Of a stretch of DNA of 64,000 bases, positions 46,871 to 61,343 are shown one piece after another. A model generated the notes under the pieces. It was not told the DNA's origin. It saw only the letters and a list, made by a program, of their open reading frames with translations, and did no database searches. Origin of the DNA: Erpobdella octoculata. Taxonomy: Eukaryota > Annelida > Clitellata > Hirudinida > Erpobdellidae. Location of the stretch: positions 45,886,358 through 45,950,357 of the forward strand of contig OZ022238.1 in the NCBI GenBank assembly GCA_963978895.1, written 5' to 3'. The translations under genes and the position numbers were made by a program. Each line of letters starts with the position of its first letter. The first letter of the stretch is position 1.

Positions 46871-49380
46871 TAGAGTTAGCTGGATCATGTGTATGGAAAT
46901 ACTTTCCCTTCGATCGATAAATTAATTAAATTTTTTAATTGAAGAAATAACAAAACGACGGTCCTGTCCAAAGTGCACTTTATAATAATCTTAACATTTT
47001 ATCTAATTTAGTTGGTTATATGAATATCAAAGTTTTGAAACATTCGTCCACGTAAGACTGAATTTTTTTAAAATTTTTCATATTTAAATATATATGAATT
47101 TTTTTTAAATTTTATATATTTAAATATATATGAATTTTTTTTAAATTTTATATATTTAAATATATATGAATTTTTTTTTAAATTTTATATATATAAATAT
47201 ATACGTTAACGAAATAGTAATAACATTAAACAATAACATCACAAATCGAAATAGTCCCAAACCGTAGAAGAGGAAAATGTTAAACAAACGTTCTTGGCAA
47301 ATAGTAACAATTAATTAACAGTAAAACATGTTTTTTCTCTGTGAAAAAAATCAAAGTTTTTTTATTTTTTCGTTTTACAAATTTGAGATTAGCTGAAGCC
47401 ATCATGCAATGTTGTCTCACCACCGTAACATTGGATATGTGTGTATGTAACCATACCATTTTCTATGAACCTTCACAATCACGGTAAATCTCTTATATAA
47501 GCCAGAGCCATTTCAGAATGATAACATGAACAGATAACTGGTCGGTGTGTGCAAATGAGAATATTAAAAATCATCATCTTTTTAATAAAGTACTTTCATC
47601 ATCCCCGAAATAATTATTTACAAAAATATAAAAATCATTTAAACGCATTAAAATTAAACGTTCGAATGAAATAGCTAACCAGGTTGGTGAGCGAGCGATG
47701 TGAGTTGAGTAGATTGCTTGATGAGCGATACTCTGTAGAAATAATTATGCCAGAACATCTCTTCTTTGATTCTAAAAGAATTCAGATGGAAATAAATTAA
47801 TTTATGCAATGCAAATAAATGACTATCTTACAATGCAAATAAACGACTATCTATAAAATGCAAATAAATGACAGTATGCAATGCAAATAAATGAACTCAT
47901 GAAATGCAGACAAATGACTATTTATGCAATGCAAATAAGAGTCATTCTATGAAATGCAATTAAATACACTTATCCAAGGAAAAAAGTCTTAAAATTGGAA
48001 ATAATTTTGTCCCGATGAAACCTTAAAAACACCCCCCCAAAAAAGCAGTGTTACAAGATATTAATTGAGTTTATTTTATTAGCTGGAGTTAATTAGTTTA
48101 TAAACAAGTTAGACTTGGTGCTTTGCATAATCAAAAATAAGAATAGAAGTTGAATTGGAAGTTACAAGTCTGTTAAAAATATCTTCACAAGAACAATATT
48201 TTATATTTGAAATTAAATTTAAAAACCAATCAAACTGCAATCTATAACTGTATGAGTCGTAAACTCTTATAATTGTTGTCTTTACCGCAAAAACATTTAA
48301 AACTTAATTTAATAAAAACAAATTATTTCATTTCGTTTCCAATTCCCATAATCCAATCAGTCTGCCTAAAACTTGGTTGATATACTAATGATGATAATAA
48401 TGCATTCTAATAAATTTTTAATTATCATGTCTCTTGTCTTATTACAAATAATTTTAAAGCCTTTACAAAGAATTAAATGTGAATCAAAATAACGGGTAAC
48501 AATTAAGACCTAGAGAAACCATTGTGACAGTCACTGTATATTTATGTAAGTCATTGGTTAACTTTTAATTAATAACTGCCTGAAGGATATGTGAGACGTT
48601 TGAGCCTCTCAATAAACTGTTTTTATAACGATTTTATGATCTTTGGAACTTTTTTTTACCTTTTCCTGAGATGTATCGTTAAAAGCATGAATAACTTAAC
48701 TTGGTCAGCTGTGCCTCGCTAAGGATGAAAAAGGAAGTTTTTGCGGTTAATAACACAACACTTTTAATAGAAGAAATAATTCAACTTTTCACTCTAATTT
48801 ATTTAGGCTCAAAATCCTGAAGAGAATCATTAGAGATTAGCATGGTAAATTTAAGTTGTGCAATGCAAATAAATTATCTCGTGAAAACATGAACAAAAAT
48901 TAACTTGAAACAGATTCATCGATGGTGCCCATTTTAACTTAAAAATCCTAATTAGCAATTAACTACAAAACAAGTAAGCCATAAAAAAGCAGGTTTTTTT
49001 TAAACAAATCCCTTATATTTCTGAATTTGCCCGCATTTCAATTATTGCCAACAAAAATTTTTTAACGAAATTTTTTGGAATTTATACATGTAAACACTCA
49101 TTTAATTGTATTTTATTTAATTTAAAACAGAGATAATTATTATTTTTAATCAAAAATTTGTTTTCCAAAAAATGTCGAAACCTTAATAGCTGCATTGTCA
49201 TGAGGAGCGAGCTCCTATTTCGAATTTCAGCTCGATTGGATGACAAGAAACTAGTTAATTTTCACTTTCAAGGTTTGCAAACATTCAAGCAAGCAAACAA
49301 TCAAGAAAGTAAGCATGCAAGACTGGCAGGATTTAAAAAATATATAAGCATTATCAGAGAACATAAAAGAATACTAGAGA
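46871..49380. other. No gene seen; local tandem repeats
   Basis: AT-rich. About four 48-50 bp units of ATATATTTAAATATATATGAA + TTTTTTTT-type sequence at 47062-47206. Degenerate approximately 30-bp repeats built on ATGCAAATAAATGA at 47790-47960. Segment 49160-49340 contains CAAGGTTTGCAAACATTCAAG shared with 13300 and 36455. The downstream exons of SYAP1 would be expected here but I could not find them. Confidence 0.5.
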
Positions 49381-49429
49381 GGCTGAATAAATGAACAAAA
49401 GAGAAAATAAAATACAAACTGCTTAGGAA

Positions 49430-51689
49430 CAAGTTCAAATCTCAAGTCCTTGAGGCGTTCATCTTCTTCGAGCATGACCAACGCGATCGGGAAACTGTTC
49501 TCAAAGTCGAAATGAAACTGAATGCCAGATGTAGGATTTCTCAGGACATTTCTCTTGTCCTGAAAAGATGGGTAGATAATATGATATGATGTGTAGATAA
49601 TATGATATGATGTGTAGATAATATGATATGATGTGTAGATAATATGATATAATGTGATGTGTAGATAATATAGTCAATGCTGAATTTTATAATATGATAC
49701 GATATGATGTGTAGATAATATGGTCAACACTGAATTTTACTTAAATGACTTAAAAATGACAAATGTACAATGCATGCATTGTGTACGTTTGTATACAATG
49801 TAAAATCTTCAATTTGTAGCTTATCTTGTAGAGTAAATGTATGCTAACACCACCATGTATAAACAAGTTGAGTGTTTTCTTTCTTACTCTCACTATACAA
49901 TCATACAAATCAAACTCAATGACAGTTTCTAATCCTCATTTTTACTAGTATTGCTGCATTTCAGTACATCCTTTTCCTGTCAGCACTTTACAACAAGATG
50001 AACGCATCACTCAAACAATTCCCATCTCAGACTAAAATGTAATATATACATTAACGCAATGAATAAAGTTCATCATAAAATATCTAACTGTGGAAACAAC
50101 AAGTTGATAACAAAATCTAAAACACATCACATATATGAGTAAGTAAATTTGAAAACAAAACCATGCAATGTCAATGATACGAAACAAAATGCAAACCTTA
50201 GACAAGTCCAGTATCTGAGTTTTCATGAGTTCTTCCTCATTGTAGCCAACCCAGGGGGGCACCGCGGCATCGGCCATCTTTCGTTTCTCACGGTTGACAT
50301 TCAAAAACTTTTCTTGCTCTTTAGAGAAATCACCAATGATCGTCTGAAAAAATAAGCCCACGAAGATCAGGCGTTCCGTCCTCACTATGTAACAGAAAAG
50401 AGACTATGAAAGGAGTCTTTCATGGTTTTTTTACAACACTAAGTGGTACGTCAACATTATTCCGGAATCCTTGGAGAGGATAGCAAATCATCTCCAATAC
50501 TTAAGCCACTTCTTAACACTCGAGCACTATATTGGACTTTTTTTGCTATCTTAAGCTCCTCTGCTAAACCTTGGTTCAACGTCGGGTTTCAGAAATAAAA
50601 AATGGAATAAAATCACACCCATGCAAATATCACTTGCGTGATCCGTGAAAAAATGCTACTGAAACATGCTTCCGTAATACAAATAAAACATTGAATTTAT
50701 GTACAGTAACAGATGTTTTATGTACACCCAGTTTCAAAATTTTATCAAGTAGCAGCAGATTCAACAACAACAACAAATGTACTTTTAAAAATAAATAATA
50801 TTTTAAATTAACCTTTTCTTCAATGGTTTCTTTCAACTGCTTGGCAGTTTTTGCAACCTGCTCGGAGTAAGTTTTACCGAGACTAAAGAAGTAGCCTGTT
50901 AGAAATATAAATCAATAAATCTCTTATAATACGTTTGTTCCTTTGTTATACAGTACTGAGTACTAAGGCTAATTTATTATCCCTTAACAGCAATTTATCT
51001 GAATCACACTTGTTTACTCAATAATGTCCATTAATTGTTAAATATTTCTGCTGTTAACTTTTGAAACTTGGTATAATTTATAATTTTACAAATAATATGA
51101 CACCATCAAAGGACACAGTAAATAATAATATAAATATAAATCACCCATAATAAGTAAACTCATTTATAAAATGCCAAAGATTAAACCAATTACCAAGCAA
51201 TACCTTAAAGTATAAATTTATATGAAACAACAAATAAAACTGAATAAAGTGCAGTAACTAAACTTAAACTGGAGTAAAACAGAACTGATTAGCAAACTAT
51301 AAATTAAGCATAAAATAAAAATATTCCTATTACTAGCAAATCGGCAAAAATTATGAAAATTAGAGAAATATAATTATTTTGATTTTAAGGAAAAATTTCA
51401 TTACTTACTTCCTATGTCTTTAGCTATTATAAGCCAAATTTGAGACTTCTTCTAAATCTTTTTCCAACGAATGTTTATTCTCCTCTTCTGGAGCCTTTTC
51501 ATCTTTGACATCTTTTACTTTTTCTTCTCCAGTACCTGTTTCATGCACAACTTCATCTTCAGTAGAGTCAGTAGAAATATCAACCTCTTTGTCTTTGTTT
51601 TTCTCATTATTTTCGTCTGATGAGATTAAAATTTCTTCTTTTTTGCCAGACGAAAACCAATTCGCCATATTGCCGAGAACAAATGTCAT
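49430..51689 (-). CDS. SYAP1: Synapse-associated protein 1 (BSD-domain protein), 5' exons
   Basis: Minus-strand exons: 51689-51409 (ATG at 51689 or 51668, [12 protein letters not shown]..., acidic low-complexity stretch), 50895-50813 ([20 protein letters not shown]), 50343-50197 ([15 protein letters not shown] ... [20 protein letters not shown]) and 49559 to about 49430 ([37 protein letters not shown]). The TIIGDF.KEQ..F, AAVPPW and RF.LVPK blocks are the SYAP1 signature, and the last exon covers the first half of the BSD domain. Mammalian SYAP1 promotes Akt phosphorylation. Exon 1 ends AKDIGS in a frame one base off from the upstream acidic region, so there is a one-base discrepancy around 51425-51440. 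The second half of the BSD domain and the C-terminus are not found in the window; a small exon before TIIGDF may also be missing. Confidence 0.8.
49565..49735. repeat. 19-bp tandem repeat in a SYAP1 intron
   Basis: Units of GTGTAGATAATATGATATGAT, four near-perfect, then diverged copies. Confidence 0.85.
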
Positions 51690-51948
51690 GATTTCTTTAA
51701 AAAAAAACCTAACTCTTAAGAGTTTTAGTTAATAAATCGATGAAATCGTCAAATTGAACAATAACAAACAGTCAGCAGTTGTTGTGTTGAACCTGCTTTT
51801 TATTTTAATAGATCTAGCTTCTGATTCGACGACAGCTACCTTGGGTTACAAAGCGCTTTGTCAGTTATATAAAATTTCAAAAAGGGCCAAGGTTGTTTAA
51901 CTTTGCAGAAGATGTTGTGGTTATAATATATATACATATATATGTATA

Positions 51949-53681
51949 GGGGAGAACCGGACTGAATAGACACTGTACAAAACGGCCACTGAGATTTTTT
52001 CATTTGTTAAATTATTTTTTACGCCCATCTCTTTTTTAAAATGCGTATATATATGAACTCTTTGTTCCGTGATGTTCTTTTGTGTCTCGTGTATTTCGTT
52101 CAGCATTTATAGAGCTTTTTGTTTTTTCGCACGAAAAAGTGAAAACGAGTCAGGTCAGAACTATTCTATTCTTATCAAATACTTAAGTTTATATTTTGCA
52201 AGATTTTTTTAGTAAATAAAGAGATGTTTGATTAATATTTTAATCTAAAGTTTGGATGTCAAAAATTATTATTTTGCTCGTTGCAGACTAAAATGCTCGT
52301 ACATCTCGGTTCGTACTAAATGACCACTGTAAGGTCGTACTTAATGACCATAGTTATTCAATATTGCTGAATGTTTAAATGTTCATAAATGTGTTTAGGT
52401 TCATTATTGATCAAAATGTTAATGTAATATAATGAAATTGTTTAATATATTAAAGACATATACATATTAATCACTACTTAATGTTGTTATGGTTATGTTT
52501 CAGAATGAGAAACAGACTATCTACAGCTGTGAAGGGGGGATGGTCCCAGAAAAACATGGAAAGAGCTTCCAAATCCAGATCCTCTTGCTACAGACATCTT
52601 GTTTACACCACAACAGCTTGTTTATGGAATAGTGACTAAAGAAGAAGTTCAAACTCCCAACAGCTCTATGGTCGTTGTCGAACCCAGTGGATCAGAGTTA
52701 TCGGCAACGCTTCAGATGATCCGCCCTTTTCCGAAAGCTGCAGCTCGCAAACGAGGCGGGGGTCGGAAGAAACTGTCTTCTACCATATTGACAGATACTC
52801 CTGTAAAGAATGTTTTGCAGAAAGAAAGGACAGAAAGAGATTTGAGGAGATGCAAGTTAAAAACATCAAAACTTGTAGCAAGAAGGGATATTTCTAACAG
52901 CTTCCCAGACATCAAGCCTGACGGGAAATCAACATTCAAAAATATGCTCACCAGTAAAGATCCTCATTTTAACATTGACAGCGCCAAAATAGAAATAGGG
53001 GATTGGTGTCTTTTTGAATATTTTTTTGACTCAAAAACCTATTATGTAGGCAAAATTGTTGAAGTAAAAGAGGATAAAGTTTCGGCTGATTTTCTGAAAT
53101 TTGTATACAAAGATAAAGACACAGAAGAGGCCAAATTTTTATCTAAAGATAAAGGGATTTGTGAGGCTGATATGGATCAGATTGTTGTAAAAATAGGAGA
53201 TCCAATCCTTCAAAAATTGAAACGCAGAAATGGACATATAAAATTTTCTTTTGACTTTTCAGCATATAGTCTTGGTTTATAGACTACAACTTTTTAATAA
53301 AATGACAAAAAAAATTTTTTTTTTTAATTAACAATAATAAAGATTTTTCCGTGAAATAAAATATTTTGCCTTACCATTTGTTGAGAATTGTGTCTTCTAT
53401 AATAAAAATTGCATGAGTGACTATTGAGTATTTGGGGCTGGCCATTCAATACTACCAGGTTGTACTGAATGGCCAGCCAGAAATTTTGGAAGAGGTTGCG
53501 TTATTTATCGTTTTTTTTTAAATTGTTATAATATGCAAATTTTTAATGAGCGGTTTTCAGTAGTGGAATGTTTTTGCTTTCATTATGTGAAAAATTTTTA
53601 TTTCTATCACTTATAGTTTTTTTGTATGATTGATTTGAATAAAAGTGTAAAATTGTGTGACCATTTGGTACCACTCTCCCC
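51949..53681 (+). mobile_element. Internally deleted pogo/Tigger-like DNA transposon
   Basis: Bounded by GGGGAGA...TCTCCCC and flanked by TA on both sides (51947-51948, 53682-53683), the Tc1/mariner-pogo target. Subterminal motifs around TGACCAC/GTACTTAATGACC and CTGAATGGCCAGCC recur inside both ends. It contains the start and C-terminal part of a pogo-type transposase but lacks the catalytic DDE core, so it is non-autonomous. It lies between SYAP1 and PRMT1 in intergenic DNA. Confidence 0.75.
52505..53282 (+). pseudogene. Pogo-like transposase remnant: N-terminal tip joined to C-terminal tail
   Basis: From ATG 52505, after a TTTCAG acceptor-like sequence, the frame reads MRNRLSTAVKGGWSQKNMER, like the start of the psq-type helix-turn-helix of pogo transposases. 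About 30 codons on, the open frame changes to one running to 53282: MIRPFPKAAARKRGGGRKK, ILTDTPVKNVLQKERTERDL and a C-terminal tail IGDWCLFEYFFDSKTYYVGK. The PFPKA..RK..RGRKK...L TDTP block normally follows the DDE domain of pogo-like transposases. The whole DDE domain is therefore deleted. The C-terminal frame has no stop for about 225 codons and no obvious decay. Confidence 0.68.
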
Positions 53682-53689
53682 TATATATT

Positions 53690-54659
53690 CATCATAGCAG
53701 CAAAGAATTATGTCAAATGCTCGCTGCTATAATATTTTACCGGGTGATTCGCGGATCATATACATGGACAAGAAAAACAATCAAATTATTGATATATATG
53801 GACGTGGAAAACAATCAAATTATTGGTGGAGAGAGTTGGTAGGTAAAATGGCTTTGCCCATTTGCCCCACTCACAACTTCGAAAGAAAAATTTGTCAATG
53901 TTCGATCCCCTTCCAGTCAACGACTACGAGGACAATTTGCTGATTTTTCACACTCATCCTCATCGACTACCTATAACCTAATATTTAACACAAATTGCCG
54001 CTATTGATTTGTATAAAATCTTCCCAATTTTTTAATTAAAGACCATATGGCTCTTAGTACAGGGAAACGTCGAGTTGAGCCAGCTATGTGCTTTAAGCAG
54101 TTATTACAAAATTAGCTTTATTCTATAAAAAGTAAATGATTATTTAAAATTGATTACATTTTACCATAAAAGAGACTTTCGATTTCAAGTGTATTAGCTA
54201 AATTTTAATGTATTCAACTGATAAACCAATCAATACAAATTATGAGAAATCTGAATGGGATTGATCCCCAGGATTAATAATATCAGATCTACTATCATTC
54301 CAAGACAGCTAAATAATAAGCAACATTCAGCACCCGATCTAACAAACCTGGTAACTTTTTAAAGGAAGTGACTTTCAAACTATGTACAACGAAATGACGA
54401 TGCCACTATTATTCACACATTTGGATTAAAAATAAGAAATAAAAAACACATTGTGCAAGTTTATTTAGTATCGACAAGCAAGTTTCGTTTGTTTGTAAAG
54501 ATGCTGAATAAATAACAGTGAATGCACATCGACAAAAAAAGTTTTCAAAGTTTTATATGAAAAAAAGAGAAAATACTGTTCCATCTCATATCTGTACAGC
54601 ACACACAAAAAAAGCTGGTTAAGAGTGTGATGATTAACAGTCTATAGAAGAGTGCTCAT
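53690..54659. other. No gene seen
   Basis: A short direct repeat, GGAAAACAATCAAATTATTG, at about 53772-53830. The rest is AT-rich 3' flank of PRMT1. Small open frames lack recognisable content. Confidence 0.45.
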
Positions 54660-56396
<1,737 letters not shown>

Positions 56397-57229
56397 ATGC
56401 AGAATTCTCCTCCTCGTTATCATGGAGTGCATGCCAGTTGATCGTCTTCTTGCAGCTCAACCCAACTTCCCGGAAAACTTTACACAAGTCGTACAGACAC
56501 GGCATGAAAACCTCCGACTTTATTAACTGTTCGCAAAGAATAACAAATCTCTTTTTAATTACTATAAATTATTTTTTATTAAAAATAAAGTAAAAAAAAT
56601 GAGTTTTTTTTCAAATTAATTCATATCTTATACATACAAGCAATAAAATCTTTCAAGTGAAAATCCCGACTTAAAAATCATGGAAAATACAAGACGAACT
56701 TTGCATAAATCGGGAAACTGTTGGAATTTTCCATTGCCAGTGCCGGAGCACAGCTCTATGTAGCCGAAAACTTTCGTGAATGCGTTGTTGTGAACAATGC
56801 TCGCATAATGCATCAGTAGCTGATCAACTGCAACCTGCACGAGAAAATAAAAAATTGGTTAATAATAGTTTATAGTTCTTTACACCAGGTGTTTTAAGAC
56901 TGAAATGGCTACATCATAAGTACTTCCTTTCATGAATAATAATTTAACTTTTCCCCCTCCTTTTTCCAGGATTTGGGACTGGCTTGCAAAAGCAAACCAG
57001 AGTTCAAAATTAACTAAACTAAATTTAGAAATGTATATATATGCCAAAATTTTTATCAATCATATCATGTCTGTCACTCTCGATTGACGATGAAACTAAT
57101 TTGAACAAACTGAACATTTTAGAGAAATAAATAAAATTCAAAAAATTAAATTAATTAATCATTTCTACCTGAGTGTTTCCGAGCAATTGATAGGCTTGAA
57201 GGATCCTTCTGTAGTAGTCGACGTCAAAA
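56397..57229 (-). CDS. VPS50: Syndetin (VPS50/CCDC132), three internal exons
   Basis: Minus-strand exons 57229-57169 (FDVDYYRRILQAYQLLGNTQ), 56834-56700 (VAVDQLLMHYASIVHNNAFT, KVFGYIELCSGTGN, KFQQFPDLCK) and 56517-56397 (SEVFMPCLYDLCKVFREVGL, INWHALHDNEEENSA). In order and content they follow the central part of syndetin, the EARP-complex subunit that tethers recycling endosome vesicles: the YxLLG(K/N)TQ, A.DQL.MH(F/Y), GY.ELC.G and WH..HDNE motifs are specific. Splice sites are GT/AG. Exons that should precede (above 57229) and follow (below 56397) are not found in the window; instead PRMT1 3' exons follow on the same strand. This is either a gene fragment or part of a gene with very large introns. 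Confidence 0.82.
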
Positions 57230-58744
57230 CTTTGAAGAAGAAAGAAAAAACAATTTTTTATGATTATTATTAAAATATAATATATTAAAATAAAGGATTG
57301 TATTCAATACAAACATAACAAAAATCAATAAAGTAATAGTTTATGATGATTATTATTATTATTAAAATATATAAAAAATGAATTAAAACAAATTTTTATG
57401 ATTATTATTAAAATACTAGTGGTTTTGCCCGTACCAAGGACGGATGTTTTGAAATTATGATGAACTTTTGGATACATTTTTTAGATTAATAAAACTTTAT
57501 TATTTATTTATTTATTTATTTGTTTGTTCGTTCGTTCATTCATTTATTTATTTATAACATTACAATGAAAAATTGGTTTATCGTTCGTAGTCATTTCAAA
57601 ACAAATGAAAAGAAAAAAAATATTAATAATTTTTATAACTTGAATTTAAGTAAGGTAAATATTTTTTAATTTATTTAATTATATAAAAATATGTAAGAAA
57701 ATGTTTTTATATAATTATTTATTATATTTAAATTAATTTGCCGTAGTTATCAGATCGTCACATAAAAACGTCTTACACAGACATCTTACACAGACATGGG
57801 CTATTATATATATTAATAATATATACAAATAAATGATTATATGCATGTATCTATTGGCATCGACTTTGAACCGCTGAATGTATTTTACTGGAATTTGACA
57901 CACTAGAGTAGGAGCATGGTGTAGTTGGGGGTTGGAGTCCAATTGTCAAAAAATTACTGTCGACCGATTGGTATTTTGTATAACCAAAAACCTCTAAAAA
58001 AAGCCTGAGCAATACCGGCTGTGTATATATACCAGCTAGCTATTAATAAAAATTATTAAGAAAATAATAACTTTCATTATCAAAAATTAAAAATAAAACA
58101 ATTCAATTCGTGGCCTAGAAGTCATCAGACTAATGCCACGTTGAAGATCGTCAAAATGAAATATCTTTTTCACCAACTTACCCCCGTCCTTCACTGGAGT
58201 GAAGCTAGCCGACGGTCGTAGTATGGCGATAGGTGTATCTTAATGTATGGGTGAAACTAGCAGACGCTCAAATGAATTTATTTTTTTAAAAAGAAAAAGT
58301 ATCAGTAATAGAAGAAATATACTTTATATAATCTTATATGTAAACAGAATTGTGACACAAGTGTTATTTACAGTCAAAAATTGACTTTGATGAAATGTAA
58401 ACAAATAATGGAAGCGCTTCTGTTGACGTATATTTCGATAACTTAGATTTACATGATATTCTTTTAACTTTTTGTATTCATCTATGGAGATATTATAAAT
58501 GTGCAAAGTTTTGTTTTGACACAAGTTGTTTTAATATCTGGTCGACTCAAAAGAAAATGTACGAGTTTGGTCGTTTCCATAGTGAAACACCGCTGAACTT
58601 TCTCTTGTTTTCCCGAAGTTTATATATCTTGCCAAATTCTCAACGCTGCGAAACGCGGGAGAAAAACGAATATTATCGGGTTTGTCAGTCATTTTATTTC
58701 AGAGGCTGACTGCAGTTTCGGAAAAAATCCATCAGCAGGGTCAG
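57230..58744. other. No gene seen; repeat fragments
   Basis: 57415-57620 starts ACTAGTGGTTTTGCCCGTA and runs into TTTA/TTCG/TTCA repeats followed by ATAACATTACAATGAAAAAT; the latter part is the reverse complement of the left flank of the 8-bp satellite (1735-1795). 57970-58040 has an AGCAATACCGGCTG...CCAGCTAGC motif like a reversed (TA)n-CTAG end. A 66-codon minus-strand frame at 58324-58524 is not recognised. Confidence 0.5.
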
Positions 58745-59290
58745 GTTATTTGTTTTTTAAAGTAACTGCTACTCAAAAACTGTAAATATCACAGATGTAA
58801 AAATTAGTATTTAGTTTCTATTCTAAAAATAAAGATATACGTGTTTTACCATTTTTTAAAAATTTGGTTTCCAGGACCTCAAATATGGGGTGGAAAATAA
58901 GGTTAGTTGGTTTTTGATGTAACTGCTACTCGAAAACTGTAGATGCGACAGGAGTAAAAATTAGTATTTGGTTTCTACTCCAGAAATAATGATATACGTG
59001 TTTTAGCATTTTTTGAAAATTTGGTTTCCAGGACTTCAAATATGGGGTGGAATATAGGATTACTTGGTTTTTAAAGTTGCTGCTACTCAAAAACTGTAAA
59101 TGCTACAAAAGTAAAATTAGTATTTAGTTTCTACTCTAAAAATAATGATATACATGTTTCACCATTTTTTGAAAGTTTGGTTTCCAGGACCTCAAATGTG
59201 AAGTGGAAAAAGGGTTATTTGATTTTAAAATAACTGCTACTCAAAAACTGTAAGTGCTACAGATGTGAAAATTAGTATTTTGAGGTTTTG
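58745..59290. repeat. Satellite-like tandem repeat of about 155 bp, 3.4 units
   Basis: Each unit contains AACTGCTACTCAAAAACTGT (at about 58763, 58921, 59079, 59232), AAAATTAGTATTTAGTTTCTA, and TTTGGTTTCCAGGACCTCAA(A). Units differ by roughly 10 percent. No coding signal. Confidence 0.88.
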
Positions 59291-59364
59291 TGCAGGTTAA
59301 AAGTAGATGAGTTCAGTTTATCACCGGACGTACGGGCCAAGCCGTTATTTTAGGGCATTCATAC

Positions 59365-60520
59365 CAGTGATTATTTCGTTAACGGTAATAGAAATTAAAA
59401 CGATAATTATTAATTCTTGTTAACGAAAACTGAAACGAAAACTAGAATAGAAAGTCAAAACGAAACTGAAATAAAAATAAAAATTAGTTAGTTAGAACAA
59501 AATAGAAATAAAAAAATTTTTTTCTCGAAACGAAATAGAAATAGAAATAAAAATTAATTTTTTTTTGAAACGAAATAGAAATGAAATAAAAATTATTTTT
59601 TTTTAGAAACGAAATAGAAATAAAAAATAATTTGTTAAAACGAAATAAAAACAAAAAATATTAAAAACAAAACAAAAATTAATTTCGCTTCTCTGGTACT
59701 TCCTTTTAACATGCCTTTGCCGCTACGAGATTGTTTATTCCTTTTCTATTGTATTCGTGTTTTGGCTTGTCGTTATTTATTGAGTCAGAAATGTTGAAAG
59801 CTGGCGTTGGTTTGTCGAAAATGTTTGCTGGTCGTAATCGCAAAAGTTTAGTTTGGAATTATTTTAAATATGATGTCACTACGAATAAAAGTGTTTGTCT
59901 AGCAAAAAAAGATAGTAACGTCGATGGTGCTATAAACCAGTGCGGTTTTCAACTGGCCGGTAAAAATCCAACGAACCTAAAGGTTAGTTAGGATATGGAA
60001 GACTTGGCAGAAGATGTGATACAGTTTTGCATTGCTCGACAGTCTATATATCCGCAACTTTCCCTCTAGGCATATGTGGAGAGGATTTTTTCATTATGTG
60101 GCCTTTTAAGCGGAGGGAAGAGACATAGACCGAAAAAAAACTTAGAAATGAGAGTTTTTTTAAAATTGAATAATCAGTTTCTCAATTGACTTGTGTTTAG
60201 TTAAAACTGCAAAATAGAGAGGTTACAAACGAAACTGAAATTAAAACTAAAACTATTATACATTGAAAACGGTAATAATAATTACTGATGCAAAACTAAA
60301 CTGAAATTAAAATTATTGAAAAATTCAAAACTATAACGAAACGGTAATAATAATTCCTGATGCAAAACTAAACTGAAATTAAAATTATTGAAAAATTCAA
60401 AACGAAAACGAAACGGTAATAATAATTACTGATAATTACTGATTCAAAACTAAATTGAAATTAAAATTATTGAAAAATTCAAAACTAAAACGAAACTGTA
60501 ATAATAATTCATGATGCCAA
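59365..60520 (+). mobile_element. Internally deleted hAT element
   Basis: The left end is CAGTGATTATTTCGTTAACGG. Both ends are filled with AACGAAA(A/T)-type and AAATAGAAATAAAAAT repeats. The right side has four approximately 65-70 bp tandem units ending GGTAATAATAATTACTG. Inside are a BED-finger-like start (MFAGRNRKSLVWNYFKYD, about 59820-59985) and, past a deletion and in another frame, the end of a hAT dimerisation domain (AYVERIFSLCGLLSGGKRHR, about 60068-60130). The catalytic part is missing. The exact right end and target-site duplication are uncertain. Confidence 0.7.
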
Positions 60521-60641
<121 letters not shown>

Positions 60642-61029
60642 CTTCCCAGGTTATGACATTTCCTCCCATCTGAAAAATGAAAATAAATAAAATAATGCAT
60701 TAGTATGAATTTGTTGTTTTGCAAGAGTTTCTTTCATGTTAAGGTGCAGGAGCTGAGGCTCTCAAAAGTTTATAAAGAGAAAAATGCGGTAAGCATTTTT
60801 GCCGAATGTTGGATGCCCTTGTTTAACTGCCGGTGAACGAAGTAGCCAGTGTGATGCTAACTCTAACCCTAATCCTAGCCCTAACTATAACGATAATAAG
60901 CGATGTTATGTTCTAGTGCATCAGTACATCTATCACGTTTTATTTAAATATCTTTTATTTCTTTAAATTGGCATTTTTACATCGGAAGATTATTTGGGAT
61001 CTAATGTATCAAATTTGCAGACACTAAAG

Positions 61030-61225
61030 GATTGAATTCAACTGCGCGCGTTCATAAAATCAAATTCTTCGCTTCCCAACAGCGCAGCCTTTGAACGTTT
61101 ATTTAGTATTGCTGGCATGATATTGACGCCACAGAGATGCAAAATGGCTGACACTTTGTTTGATCTTATGGTATTTTTGAAGAGCCGTTTCAGTGTTAAC
61201 AATTTTTCTACATCTTTGTGATTCA
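61030..61225 (+). pseudogene. hAT transposase C-terminal remnant
   Basis: Plus-strand frame FIKSNSSLPNSAAFERLFSI followed by AGMILTPQRCKMADTLFDLM and VFLKSRF, the dimerisation region of hAT transposases. Only about 60 codons remain; ends of the element are not recognised. The region 60640-61030 between this and the TA tract is noncoding and has a degenerate CTAACCCTAA-like stretch at 60858-60890. Confidence 0.72.
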
Positions 61226-61343
61226 AATTTTATGTATGATTAAAATAACACTTTGTTTTCATTATTAAATTTTATTTTATATCAATTAAATGCAAATTTG
61301 TTTTGTTTTTAGTTGCATGAGTATATATATATATATATATATA

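Noticed and set aside
60858..60890. CTAACCCTAATCCTAGCCCTAA as a telomeric tract
   Set aside because: Too short and degenerate to separate from chance.
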